Assembly: GCA_964591605.1 (NCBI GenBank)
Contig: CAZQEN010000057.1
Location: forward strand, 1-27,958
Length of the DNA stretch: 27,958 nucleotides
Source of the DNA: CAYLLT01 sp964591605
Lineage (GTDB): Bacteria; Planctomycetota; Phycisphaerae; UBA1845; PWPN01
Direction: 5' to 3'
Shown: positions 1-7,772 of the stretch, piece by piece
Layout: each line of letters opens with the position of its first letter
Numbering within the stretch: the first letter of the stretch is position 1
Notes under the pieces: model-generated
The model's input: only the letters and a program-made list of their open reading frames with translations
What the model was told of the DNA's origin: nothing
Databases searched by the model: none
Made by a program: the position numbers and the translations under genes

Positions 1-1083
1 GGCGAGACCCAGGGCATTGTGGTGTGCACCCTCGGAACCGCCCGGGACGAGCAGATCATCGACGGCCTGGCCGAGGAGTACAGCAAGAAGTTCATGCTGC
101 ACTACAACTTCCCGCCGTTCTCGGTGGGTGAAGCCCGCCGGATCATGGGTCCGGGCCGCCGGGAGATCGGCCACGGCGCCCTGGCGGAACGCTCGCTGGA
201 AGCGGTGCTGCCGTCCGCTGACGACTTCCCGTACACGGTGCGGCTCGTCAGCGAGATCACCGAATCCAACGGATCGAGCTCCATGGCCTCGGTCTGCGGC
301 GGCACGCTGGCCCTGATGGACGCGGGCGTGCCCATTCGCCGTCCGGTGGCCGGCATCTCCATCGGGAGCGTCCACAAGGGCGACAACCGGCTGCTCCTCA
401 CCGACATCATCGGAGAGGAAGACCACTTCGGCGACATGGATTTCAAGGTCTCCGGCACGCAGAAGGGCATCACCGGCATCCAGCTCGACTTGAAAGAGCG
501 GCTGATCACCCATGACAACATCGTCAAGGCCCTGGCCCAGGCCCGGGAGGCCCGGCTGCACATCCTGCGGAAGATGCTGGCCGTGCTCGATCGTCCGCGG
601 AAGGAAATCAGCCCGAACGCACCAAGAATCTTGACGATCAAGATCAATCCTGAGAAGATTGGTGCGGTCATCGGACCGGGCGGCAAGGGCATTCGCCGCA
701 TCGAGGCCGAGTCCGGTGCGACCATCGACATCGAGGATGACGGCACGGTCATGCTCTCGTCGCTGGGCATGGAAGGAGCCGAGCGTGCCCGCGAGATGAT
801 CGAGCAGATCACCGAGGGCGTGAAAGTCGGCCGGATCTACAGCGGACGCGTCACGAGCATCAAGGATTTCGGGGCGTTCATCGAAGTGGCCCCGGGGCAG
901 GATGGCTTGTGCCACATCAGCGAATTGGCCGACGGCTACGTCAAGAGTGTTTCCGATGTCGTCCGGATCGGCGACGAAGTCCGCGTGAAAGTGATCAACG
1001 TGGACGACCAGGGCCGCGTGAAGCTGAGCCGCAAGGCGGCGATGCGCGAAGAGAATCAGGGCGGCACGCTGGTGGAGGCATGA
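1..1083 (+). CDS. pnp: Polynucleotide phosphorylase, C-terminal part (5' truncated by window edge)
   Basis: 3'-to-5' phosphorolytic exoribonuclease of RNA turnover, acting in the cytoplasm as a trimer. Reading frame 1 is open from base 1, and its first residues (GETQGIVVCTLGTARDEQ) match the start of the second RNase PH-like core, so the first core and the linker lie outside the window. About 360 residues are visible. The GDMDFK motif (bases 436-453) carries the aspartates expected in the phosphorolytic site. A KH domain follows at about residues 210-270 with the IGPGGKG loop, then an S1 domain at about residues 277-350 (VGRIYSGRVTSIKDFGAFIE). It ends in a short tail after the S1 domain. The order RNase PH-KH-S1 is diagnostic. 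No partner gene is visible upstream. A hairpin with 5-6 bp stems begins 22 bases after the stop, but it has no strong T-run. Confidence 0.97.
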   Translation, partial: GETQGIVVCTLGTARDEQIIDGLAEEYSKKFMLHYNFPPFSVGEARRIMGPGRREIGHGALAERSLEAVLPSADDFPYTVRLVSEITESNGSSSMASVCGGTLALMDAGVPIRRPVAGISIGSVHKGDNRLLLTDIIGEEDHFGDMDFKVSGTQKGITGIQLDLKERLITHDNIVKALAQAREARLHILRKMLAVLDRPRKEISPNAPRILTIKINPEKIGAVIGPGGKGIRRIEAESGATIDIEDDGTVMLSSLGMEGAERAREMIEQITEGVKVGRIYSGRVTSIKDFGAFIEVAPGQDGLCHISELADGYVKSVSDVVRIGDEVRVKVINVDDQGRVKLSRKAAMREENQGGTLVEA

Positions 1084-1540
1084 TCGGGCGCTGAATACAA
1101 TTCCGACCCGCGGTGACCACCCGCTGGCGGGTCAGGATTTCATCTCAGGTTGGTGACGCCCGCGCCGTCGGGGTGCGGGCCATATCGAGTCTGCGAGCAG
1201 GCCCCAGTGGGGCTCAACCGGCGGCAACGCCGGCGGTGGCTTGCGCGTACCAGACCGGGATCGCAGTCCGTACGCGTCGGGTCTGCTCGGGTCGGCGGAT
1301 GTCGCATCTGGATGTGTGGGTGTCTACCGGATACCCGCCGATTCAGCACGGTGTCGGTCGCACGAGGCGACGGGGGGCAGGCCGGGTCCCGCCGCCATCG
1401 CGCAGGCCGGCAGACAGCAGGCGCGTGCGCGCAGTCCCTTCGTTGGGCGCCTCACGCCTGGCGGTTGGACACCCTCATTTCTCCCCGCGCGGCCGGCAGG
1501 TTCCGCCTTCCGGAGGCGTCGGGCAGCCGGAGGTGAGCCC
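1084..1540 (+). other. 457-nt hairpin-rich non-coding stretch, possible long leader of the cold-shock gene or an unlabelled RNA
   Basis: No convincing gene lies here; the open frames that cross it have no family resemblance. Perfect or near-perfect stems occur one after another: GACCCG/CGGGTC (1105-1110 with 1128-1133), GCCCGC/GCGGGC (1158-1163 with 1175-1180), GCCCC-AGT-GGGGC (1201-1213), CCGGCG-GCAA-CGCCGG with a GNRA-type loop (1218-1233), CAGACC/GGTCTG (1251-1256 with 1280-1285), and GGGTGTC-TACCG-GATACCC with one G-U pair (1318-1336). A TACAAT box sits at 1096-1101 without a clear -35. I find no RNase P, tmRNA or SRP signature motifs. Long structured leaders are known for cold-shock genes, which makes a leader one reasonable reading. 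High GC content alone raises the chance of hairpins, so this remains a candidate. Confidence 0.45.
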
Positions 1541-1768
1541 ATGGCCACCGGCACGGTCAAGTGGTTCGACAGCAAAAAGGGCTTCGGGTTTATCCTGGGG
1601 TCCGCTGACGGGCGCGACATCTTCGTGCACTACACGAGCATCGAAGGTGACGGCTTCCGCAGCCTCAAGGACGGCGAACCGGTCGAGTTCGAACTGGTCG
1701 AGTCCGAAAAGGGCCTGCAGGCCCATCACGTCAAGCGCGCCACCCCTGTCCGCGAAAAGCGGTCCTGA
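1541..1768 (+). CDS. Cold-shock domain protein (CspA family)
   Basis: A 75-residue single cold-shock domain that binds single-stranded RNA or DNA and is expected to act as an RNA chaperone in the cytoplasm. The N-terminus MATGTVKWFDSKKGFGFI is the classic start of the family. RNP1 is KGFGFI (residues 13-18) and RNP2 lies around FVHY (28-31). The C-terminus (FELVESEKGLQAHHVKRATP) also fits the five-stranded barrel. The start at 1541 is set by a strong ribosome site GGAGGT at 1529-1534 and by the family's usual length; the frame stays open upstream, but that part has no similarity. The gene stands alone after a 457-nt structured non-coding stretch. A weak CTTCCA/TGGAAG stem follows at 1774-1797 without a T-run. 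Confidence 0.95.
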   Translation: MATGTVKWFDSKKGFGFILGSADGRDIFVHYTSIEGDGFRSLKDGEPVEFELVESEKGLQAHHVKRATPVREKRS

Positions 1769-1852
1769 GTTTCCTTCCACGGGGTGCTGCATGGAAGTCG
1801 GGCCTCCGCACGCCGGGGTCCGGGCACGGTGCCGCCCTGTCCGGCCCGCATG

Positions 1853-1879
1853 TTGAGCGGACGCCCCTACGCCTATAAT
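1853..1879 (+). promoter_or_regulatory. Putative sigma-70-type promoter with perfect TATAAT overlapping an ATG
   Basis: TTGAGC (1853-1858) and TATAAT (1874-1879) are separated by 15 bases. The -10 box is a perfect match; the -35 has four of six matches and the spacing is short. The -10 box overlaps the ATG at 1878, so transcription would start near 1886, just before the next in-frame ATG at 1893. Confidence 0.45.
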
Positions 1880-1892
1880 GTCGGCATCTGAC

Positions 1893-3266
1893 ATGGGCGA
1901 TACCGCATTCATATTGATCGTGGAACAGGAGCGGCAATACGCCGAGCAGCTCGCCGGGGAGTTGCGCGCCGCGGGGCACCTGCCGCACATCGTCCACTCG
2001 CGGGATGAGGCCATCGAAAGCATCCGGTCGCGCCCGCCTGATGTCATCGTGGCCGACGCGGCCCTGGCCGACACCCGCAACGGTCTGGAGTTCATCCGCG
2101 AGTCCAACCGCCTGGCCCCCGACGCCGAGATCATCGTCATGAGCGGCGACTCGGAGAGCGCGCTGGCCCCGCGCGAGGCCTCGGCCGGCGTCCGCGTCTT
2201 CGATTTCCTCGCCAAGCCCGTCAACGTCGACGATTTCCGGCGCCTGGTCACCGACGCGGCCGGCCGCGCCCATCGCAACCGCGACCGGCGCGTGCTCGCC
2301 GAACAGGCCCAGCGCCGCTGCGAGTTCGAGGGCCTGATCACGCTGAACGAGAACATGATCCGCGTGATCCACCGGCTCCAGAAGATCGCCGACAGCAAGC
2401 TTACCGTCCTGCTGCTGGGCGAATCCGGCACGGGCAAGGAGCTGGCCGCCCGGGCCATCCACCGACACTCGCCCCGCCGCGGCAAGCCCTACCAGACGAT
2501 CAACTGTGCCGGACTCAATGAGAACCTCCTCGAAAGCGAGCTTTTCGGGCACGTGAAGGGGGCGTTCACCGGCGCCCACGCTGACCGCAAGGGGCGTTTC
2601 GAGGTGGTCGACGGGGGCACGCTCTTTCTCGACGAGGTGGGCGACATGCCCATGGCCATGCAGGCCAAGCTGCTGCGCACGCTCGAGAACGGCGAGATCC
2701 AGCCGGTGGGCGCTAACGAGATCCGCCGCGTCGACGTGCGCGTGATCGCCGCCACCCGGCGCGACGTCAAGACCATGGTCGACGCCGGCGAGTTCCGCGA
2801 CGACCTGTTCTACCGCCTCAATCAGGCCGTCATCCGCCTGCCCCCGCTGCGCGAGCGCCGGGAAGACATCCCGCTGCTCATCGACCAGTTCCTCGGCGAG
2901 GCGTGCGAGGCGCACCGCAAAAAGCCGTGCACCATCACCGCCGACGCCATCCGCAAACTCTCCAGCTACAACTGGCCGGGCAATGCGCGGCAGCTCCGCA
3001 GCGTCATCGAGCAGATGGTCGTGCTGGCCGACGGGCCGGTTCTGGATCTGGCGGATCTGCCCGAGGACATCCGGGGGACAACCGAGCTGGCCGTCGCCGC
3101 GCCCGGCGGCGGACTCAACACGGCCGGCCTCACCATGGAGCAGATGGAACGCCTGCATATTGCCAATACCCTCAAACTGGCGGGCGGCAACCGCGAGAAG
3201 ACCGCCAAACTCCTGGGCATCGGCGCCCGCACGCTCTATCGCAAGCTGCGCGAATACAACCTTTAA
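1893..3266 (+). CDS. Sigma-54-dependent response regulator / enhancer-binding protein (NtrC family)
   Basis: Transcription activator that remodels RNA polymerase holding sigma-54. An N-terminal receiver domain (about residues 1-120) has phospho-acceptor Asp55 in VIVAD and a conserved Lys in LAKPVNVDDF, but its acidic pocket reads E-Q instead of the usual two acidic residues. The AAA+ domain has Walker A GESGTGKE (176-183), the sigma-54 contact loop GAFTGA (223-228), and Walker B with GTLFLDEVGDMP. A Fis-type helix-turn-helix ends the protein (EKTAKLLGIGARTLYRKLRE). I chose ATG 1893 because the upstream ATG at 1878 overlaps a TATAAT box and the receiver fold begins five residues after 1893; starting at 1878 adds five residues. 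There is no Shine-Dalgarno site at either ATG. No histidine kinase lies beside it, so its input and targets cannot be named. Confidence 0.92.
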   Translation: MGDTAFILIVEQERQYAEQLAGELRAAGHLPHIVHSRDEAIESIRSRPPDVIVADAALADTRNGLEFIRESNRLAPDAEIIVMSGDSESALAPREASAGVRVFDFLAKPVNVDDFRRLVTDAAGRAHRNRDRRVLAEQAQRRCEFEGLITLNENMIRVIHRLQKIADSKLTVLLLGESGTGKELAARAIHRHSPRRGKPYQTINCAGLNENLLESELFGHVKGAFTGAHADRKGRFEVVDGGTLFLDEVGDMPMAMQAKLLRTLENGEIQPVGANEIRRVDVRVIAATRRDVKTMVDAGEFRDDLFYRLNQAVIRLPPLRERREDIPLLIDQFLGEACEAHRKKPCTITADAIRKLSSYNWPGNARQLRSVIEQMVVLADGPVLDLADLPEDIRGTTELAVAAPGGGLNTAGLTMEQMERLHIANTLKLAGGNREKTAKLLGIGARTLYRKLREYNL

Positions 3267-3633
3267 CCGAAAACCAACAATCCAGACGCCAAACACACCA
3301 AACGCACCAGAAAGCGATGACCAGACTCGCCTCTCAAGCGTCATCGCAGACTTTGGCGGTCCGGCGTCACCCCCATCTTTGACATGCCCTTTACCGTCAT
3401 TCGCATGAGCCGGCTGGGCCCCCGGGGCCGCTGGCCACCGCGGCGCCGCGTGGTCGGCTTGCCTTCCCTGTTTGGGTTTTGGCTTTCACCCCGTCTTGCC
3501 GCCGACACTGCGGCGGGGTACCATGGACAGAGCCTGCAGCAGTCGTGTTGAGGAAGAGGCATCCCCCGAGTCTGGCGCACCAGGTCCAGTTCCCCAGCGG
3601 GCGGCCACGAGTCGAATCGGGCAAGCAAGCGGT
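3267..3633. other. Non-coding stretch between the NtrC-type activator and the zinc-ribbon gene
   Basis: No supported gene. A perfect TTGACA lies at 3379-3384, but only a poor -10 (TCGCAT, 16 bases on) follows. A GC-rich palindrome, CGCGGCGCCGCG (3439-3450), is flanked by CCA and TGG arms, giving a hairpin over 3435-3453; it could end transcription of the activator but lacks a T-run. A better promoter candidate lies at 3496-3524. Confidence 0.5.
3496..3524 (+). promoter_or_regulatory. Putative promoter for the zinc-ribbon/prepilin pair
   Basis: TTGCCG (3496-3501) and TACCAT (3519-3524) are 17 bases apart, each with four of six consensus matches. The transcript would start about 100 bases before the ATG at 3634. 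This argues against use of the in-frame ATG at 3523. Confidence 0.3.
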
Positions 3634-3978
3634 ATGAGTGTGTTCACCGACGATGACGGTGGGGTCAAGCCCTGGGTGACGTACGCGATCATTGGAATCG
3701 CGATCTTCGCAGGCGGATACTTCGTTTACGGCGCCTGGAGGAAATCTGGCAGCCCTACGAATGTGAACCTGATGTGCTACTCGTGTGAGTATGTCTCCGA
3801 TCGAGAGCTGACGATCGGCGAGACTTTTCCGGCCAAGTGCCCGAAGTGCGACAAGGACACATTTGTCCCGGCGTTTCGTTGTCCGCAGTGCCAGACGCCG
3901 AATGTCTGGAATGAAGACCGGGGCCTCAAGCCACCCACCAAGTGCCGCAAGTGCGGCGCGGAGTCGAGACATGGTTGA
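3634..3978 (+). CDS. Membrane-anchored double zinc-ribbon protein of unknown function
   Basis: A 114-residue protein with one predicted membrane helix (about residues 14-32, WVTYAIIGIAIFAGGYFVY) and a C-terminal part with four CxxC pairs (Cys48/51, 69/72, 83/86, 104/107), spaced as two zinc ribbons. The acidic N-terminus before the helix and the positively charged WRK after it suggest that the zinc-binding part faces the cytoplasm, although this is only a charge-based inference. The start at 3634 gives a compact protein; an in-frame ATG at 3523 would add 37 low-complexity residues and overlaps a putative -10 box. No good ribosome site is seen at either. The stop overlaps the start of the prepilin-like gene by 8 bases, so the two are probably translationally coupled, and a role with the secretion or pilin-like product is plausible. 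Specific function unknown. Confidence 0.75.
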   Translation: MSVFTDDDGGVKPWVTYAIIGIAIFAGGYFVYGAWRKSGSPTNVNLMCYSCEYVSDRELTIGETFPAKCPKCDKDTFVPAFRCPQCQTPNVWNEDRGLKPPTKCRKCGAESRHG

Positions 3979-5053
3979 CACGCTGCGACGCGACGTGAGC
4001 CATTTGCCGCCCCGGCGCGGCTTCACGCTGATCGAAGTGCTCGTTGTGGTGGCCATCATCGCCCTGCTGATCAGCATTCTGCTCCCTTCGCTGAGCCGGG
4101 CGCGGGAGCAGGCGCGGTCCGCCGCCTGCGCCACCAATCTGCGCCAGCTTTGCAGCGCCGAGAACCTGTACCAGACCCAGAACCGAGAGTGGATTCCGGG
4201 TTCGCCGATGACCACGGGCTGGTTCTGGATGCTCACCAATATGAACATCTGGAATCCGTCTCAGGCGGGATTCAACCGACTGGCCGTCGAGTGGTTTGAC
4301 TACTCGACACCTCTGCGGGCGGTCATGTCGGGCCCCAACAGCATTCCGCGATCCCCCAGCGCTGCCGCCAACCTGGCCACCCAGAAGACCCTCTGGGCCA
4401 AAACGACCACCGATATCTTTCATTGTCCGTCGAACCCGGAGATTTCGCGGGCCTACAGCGGCTCCGGGCTGACGCCGGGCTGGCCCACCATCCAGGCGCC
4501 GAGCTATCTGACGATGAGCACTATCGTTCGCGGTGGTCCGGACGTGTACAACAAGCGGGGCATCACTTACGCCGCCGATCCCAACGACGTGGCCCAGCGA
4601 TCCACCTGGGAGATCGTGCCGCCGACCGGCTATGTTCCCAGGCACGCCCGCCTGGGTCGCGAATCGCTTAAAGTCTTCCTGGCCGACGGCCTTCGGTTCT
4701 ACGGCAACGGTTTGATTGACTACAACATCGCCACCAACGGCACCAAAGGCACGTTCACGGCCACCCCGCCGTCCACCGGTGGCACGAACGGGCGGGAGTA
4801 CAACACCGCGAGAGCCTACTCCTATCGTCATCGCAGCAAGAACCAGATCAGCGCCGGCTTCTTCGACGGGCACGTCGAGCCGTTGCAGGTGGATTTCCGT
4901 GGCCTGCCCGATGACGGCACGGGCTACAGCGGGAAAGCGGTTGACCCCCGCTACTTCTACCCAACCGGCAGCACCGTCTATCCCGACTCTTACACGGGCT
5001 CCACCAGTACGCTCCACAAGCCTTTCCCGAACCGGAATCTCACACTGCCTTGA
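3971..5053 (+). CDS. Type II secretion/prepilin-like protein with N-terminal methylation motif and variant H-X-DG motif
   Basis: A 360-residue protein with a class III signal: a basic leader ends in PPRRG and is followed by FTLIEVLVVVAIIALLISILLP. Prepilin peptidase should cut after Gly17, leaving Phe at +1 and Glu at +5 (Glu22). The hydrophobic helix is about residues 18-40, followed by SRAREQARSAACATNLRQL, typical of planctomycete pseudopilin-like proteins. Near the C-terminus RHRSKNQISAGFFDGHVEPL resembles the prepilin-associated H-X9-DG motif, but here eleven residues separate His and Asp-Gly. These proteins are abundant in Planctomycetota and their roles are mostly unknown. The ATG at 3971 gives the short charged leader the family needs. 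It overlaps the zinc-ribbon gene and converges with the minus-strand gene that ends 34 bases further on. Confidence 0.88.
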   Translation: MVDTLRRDVSHLPPRRGFTLIEVLVVVAIIALLISILLPSLSRAREQARSAACATNLRQLCSAENLYQTQNREWIPGSPMTTGWFWMLTNMNIWNPSQAGFNRLAVEWFDYSTPLRAVMSGPNSIPRSPSAAANLATQKTLWAKTTTDIFHCPSNPEISRAYSGSGLTPGWPTIQAPSYLTMSTIVRGGPDVYNKRGITYAADPNDVAQRSTWEIVPPTGYVPRHARLGRESLKVFLADGLRFYGNGLIDYNIATNGTKGTFTATPPSTGGTNGREYNTARAYSYRHRSKNQISAGFFDGHVEPLQVDFRGLPDDGTGYSGKAVDPRYFYPTGSTVYPDSYTGSTSTLHKPFPNRNLTLP

Positions 5054-5087
5054 GTCGCACCCTCCGGCAAGTCTGCCTCACGCGGGC

Positions 5088-7772
5088 TCAAGGTGCCGCG
5101 GACTGAGCCGGGCGGCTGCTCGGCACGCTTATCGGCGTCGCTCCCTGGCCGCCGTCGCCGGGGCCGACTTCGATGGCCTGGACGATGGCTTCGCCGCCGT
5201 GCGAACCGGTGAAACGAACCTCGATGATTCCGTTTTTCGGCTGGATGCCGTTGAACACCAGGTCCACCGCGCGGCCCAGGCCGCTCCATCGCTTGATGGG
5301 CATGAGCAGTTGCGAGGGCGCCCCGGCCGCCGTCGAAGCGATGTCAAACTCACGTACCACCTCGCGGCCGTTGATCGCGACATTCATCGCCCGCAGCTTG
5401 GGTTCGATGTTGCGCGTCTCGACGAACTTGAGCCGCACGTGATACGTGCCCGGCGACACGGTGACATTCGCCCAGAACTCCTTTCCGTGCGCGCCGTAGC
5501 GATACAGCTCCGGATCGGCCGTCCCCGCGACTTCGTGACACCGCCGGGCCGTCCACCAGCCTGCGGCCACGGCATCCACCAGGTTCCCCGCGCGAATCAC
5601 CCACTCGGTCGCCGGCCGCCAGGCATTCCCCTCGCTGTCCACGTAATCCGTCCGCTCCGGATAGCCGAAGATCCAGCGCTGCGGCCCGACGGGCGCGCCC
5701 GCCGGGAAGATGGGCGGCGATCCGCTGCGATCTGAGCCGTGGAACACGCCATTGATGTAAACCTCACGGCCCCTGGAAACCGGGTTGCCCCGCCCCCGGG
5801 CCACGATTTTCAGGTGATGGGCGCCGTGGGCCAGGCCGCTGCGTGAATAAAGGACCTGGGCACTCAGCGGCTCGGGATTCCAGCAATCCACAGGAACAAG
5901 CTGCCTGACATCATCCAGGTAAACATCCGCCAGTCCGCCCTCGGGGCCCACCTTCCCCAGCACCTGGACCCAATTGCCCTCGAACCGGGCCGACACACTC
6001 GCACCCGCCTCCTGCGTGTGCTGAAACGAGTTCAGGCTGCCGATCAGAAGCTCCGGTTGGGGCATGCGCAGCCAGTTTCCATCGAATTCGAGAACCTCCA
6101 GCGTGATCCGCCGGGCGCCCTCAATCGGCACGGTGAGGCAGTTGATGCCGGTGTGCCGCACTTCGACCAGGCAGTCTCCGCCCGGTAACGGCTTGACTGC
6201 GAAACCATTCTCCCCCGGTGCGGGATCCCGTTTGAGTCCCTGCACCCGGCGCCGATCGTCGTCAGGATCCACGAAAGTGATGCCTGTCGGTTCGGACGCC
6301 AGGCGAAGCACTTCGACCTGCTCACCTTTCGTCGGCGCCGTTGTGTATTCAATCCGATTCGGCAGATATTGAACGTGCTTCACGACGCCCGTGCTTCGCA
6401 CGATGTGATTCTCGCCCGGCGGGGCGAACACCTCCGGCTGCCAGGCGATCATGTTGAGGCAGTGCTTGAGCGCCATCGGGTGGGCGATTTTGAACCACGC
6501 CCCGGCGACGATCTGCCCGCCGTCGATGTTGTCCTCCACGACGCCCGTCTCGTGCACGTCGTACGTGGCGAGGATCATCTGTCGACGGCCCAGCTCGCTC
6601 ATCAGCGGATCGCCGGCCATCGCGCCGAGCTGCGCGTACATCGGTGCGATCTCCATCGGCCCGTACCAGAGCGACCGGCCGCAGCAGCCGCTCGATTCGG
6701 GATAGGCCCACGCGCCGCTGAAAGTATCCGCGTTCGACTTGGGCGAGGCGGCCGTGCGGTTCAGAAACAGCGTCAGAATGTTGCGCGCGTCGGTGCGCCA
6801 GTTGGGAAACTCGTCGGGATGCTCCATCACGTAGCGGGCGACGAACTCGGTGACGTTTTCGAGCTGCACCGGCGCGTTCCAGTCCCAGAAGTTGCGGCCC
6901 CACGTGTCGTGCACGAGCCACTGGTCGAGCATCTGCTGCAGATAGACGACGCCCGCCTTGCGGGCCTCGACGATCGCGTTGTCGCGCCCGGTGTAGCCGG
7001 CGGCGATGAGCGTATCGAAGAACTCGAGCAGGAAGACGACGTTGCCGGTCATGTTGTCTTCCCAGGGGACGTCCTGCGGGTTGGCGTAGCGGCCCCAGGG
7101 CGGCACGCCCGGCCGGCGGTCGCGCTTCTCGGCCAGCAGGTCGCCCCAGTGCTGCGCCGCCTTCATCCATCTCGCGCCGCGCTCGCCGCCGACGATCTGC
7201 GCCGCTTTGACCAGCGGAATGCCCGTCTCCGCGGAGTTATCGAGCTGAATGAATCCGCGGGGGTCGGCCTGGCCGTAAGGCTTGCCGCGGGTGGGCACGC
7301 TGATGAGAAATCGCGGCCACGGATGGTCGTCGGGCGTGAGGCAGTAATCCAGCAGCGTGTCGGCCGTGAGGCTCATATGGGCGATGGCGGCCGCGTCGCC
7401 GCTGTAGCGGTAATAGTCGACCCACCCCGCCAGCAGGTACGCCGCCCGTTGGCCGAAATCGCCGTTGGCCCAGTCCTTGATCGGCGGAATCGTGATGTGA
7501 CCTTCCTTGTCGATCCTCCACGCGCCGCTGAAGACATATTCGGGCACGACCGCCGGCGCCTTGTCCCGGGTGGTCCACGGATAACGCTTGAGCGTCTCGG
7601 CCGCGATCCGCACGCGCAGGTCGATCTGCCCGTTCGCGCCCTGGTACCACGGCGCGATGACGCCGTGCTCGTCCTCGACTGCGTCATGGGCGTAGTAGTG
7701 CTTCTGGGTGGTGGCGGCGAAGGCCGGGCCAACCGTGAGGACGACGGTCGCTGCGATGAGCCGATGTCGCAT
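5088..7772 (-). CDS. Secreted alpha-helical (glycosidase-like) protein with C-terminal malectin-like domain
   Basis: An 894-residue exported protein. The N-terminus MRHRLIAATVVLTVGPAFA is a clear Sec signal peptide, with cleavage likely after residue 19. Residues of about 80-500 are rich in Trp, Tyr and helical repeats (GQRAAYLLAGWVDYYRYSG, WMKAAQHWGDLL, PWEDNMTGNVVFLLEFF), as in alpha/alpha-toroid glycoside hydrolases or polysaccharide lyases. A beta-rich middle follows. The last about 130 residues (GTYHVRLKFVETRN, AINGREVVREFDI, VDLVFNGI, IIEVRFTG) look like a malectin-type carbohydrate-binding domain. No catalytic residues can be assigned safely, so the substrate is open. The ribosome site AGGAG (complement of 7780-7784) sits 7 bases before the ATG at 7772. 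It stands alone, convergent with the prepilin-like gene and divergent from the kinase gene. Polysaccharide breakdown outside the cytoplasm is the likely role. Confidence 0.75.
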   Translation of the reverse strand: MRHRLIAATVVLTVGPAFAATTQKHYYAHDAVEDEHGVIAPWYQGANGQIDLRVRIAAETLKRYPWTTRDKAPAVVPEYVFSGAWRIDKEGHITIPPIKDWANGDFGQRAAYLLAGWVDYYRYSGDAAAIAHMSLTADTLLDYCLTPDDHPWPRFLISVPTRGKPYGQADPRGFIQLDNSAETGIPLVKAAQIVGGERGARWMKAAQHWGDLLAEKRDRRPGVPPWGRYANPQDVPWEDNMTGNVVFLLEFFDTLIAAGYTGRDNAIVEARKAGVVYLQQMLDQWLVHDTWGRNFWDWNAPVQLENVTEFVARYVMEHPDEFPNWRTDARNILTLFLNRTAASPKSNADTFSGAWAYPESSGCCGRSLWYGPMEIAPMYAQLGAMAGDPLMSELGRRQMILATYDVHETGVVEDNIDGGQIVAGAWFKIAHPMALKHCLNMIAWQPEVFAPPGENHIVRSTGVVKHVQYLPNRIEYTTAPTKGEQVEVLRLASEPTGITFVDPDDDRRRVQGLKRDPAPGENGFAVKPLPGGDCLVEVRHTGINCLTVPIEGARRITLEVLEFDGNWLRMPQPELLIGSLNSFQHTQEAGASVSARFEGNWVQVLGKVGPEGGLADVYLDDVRQLVPVDCWNPEPLSAQVLYSRSGLAHGAHHLKIVARGRGNPVSRGREVYINGVFHGSDRSGSPPIFPAGAPVGPQRWIFGYPERTDYVDSEGNAWRPATEWVIRAGNLVDAVAAGWWTARRCHEVAGTADPELYRYGAHGKEFWANVTVSPGTYHVRLKFVETRNIEPKLRAMNVAINGREVVREFDIASTAAGAPSQLLMPIKRWSGLGRAVDLVFNGIQPKNGIIEVRFTGSHGGEAIVQAIEVGPGDGGQGATPISVPSSRPAQSAAP

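Noticed and set aside
1084..1540. RNase P RNA, tmRNA or a B12/TPP-type riboswitch
   Set aside because: None of the conserved signature boxes of those RNAs could be found on the strand read.
1731..3344. Long open frame on the minus strand opposite the NtrC-type activator
   Set aside because: It is a shadow of the real gene caused by high GC in the third codon position; it has no recognisable domain.
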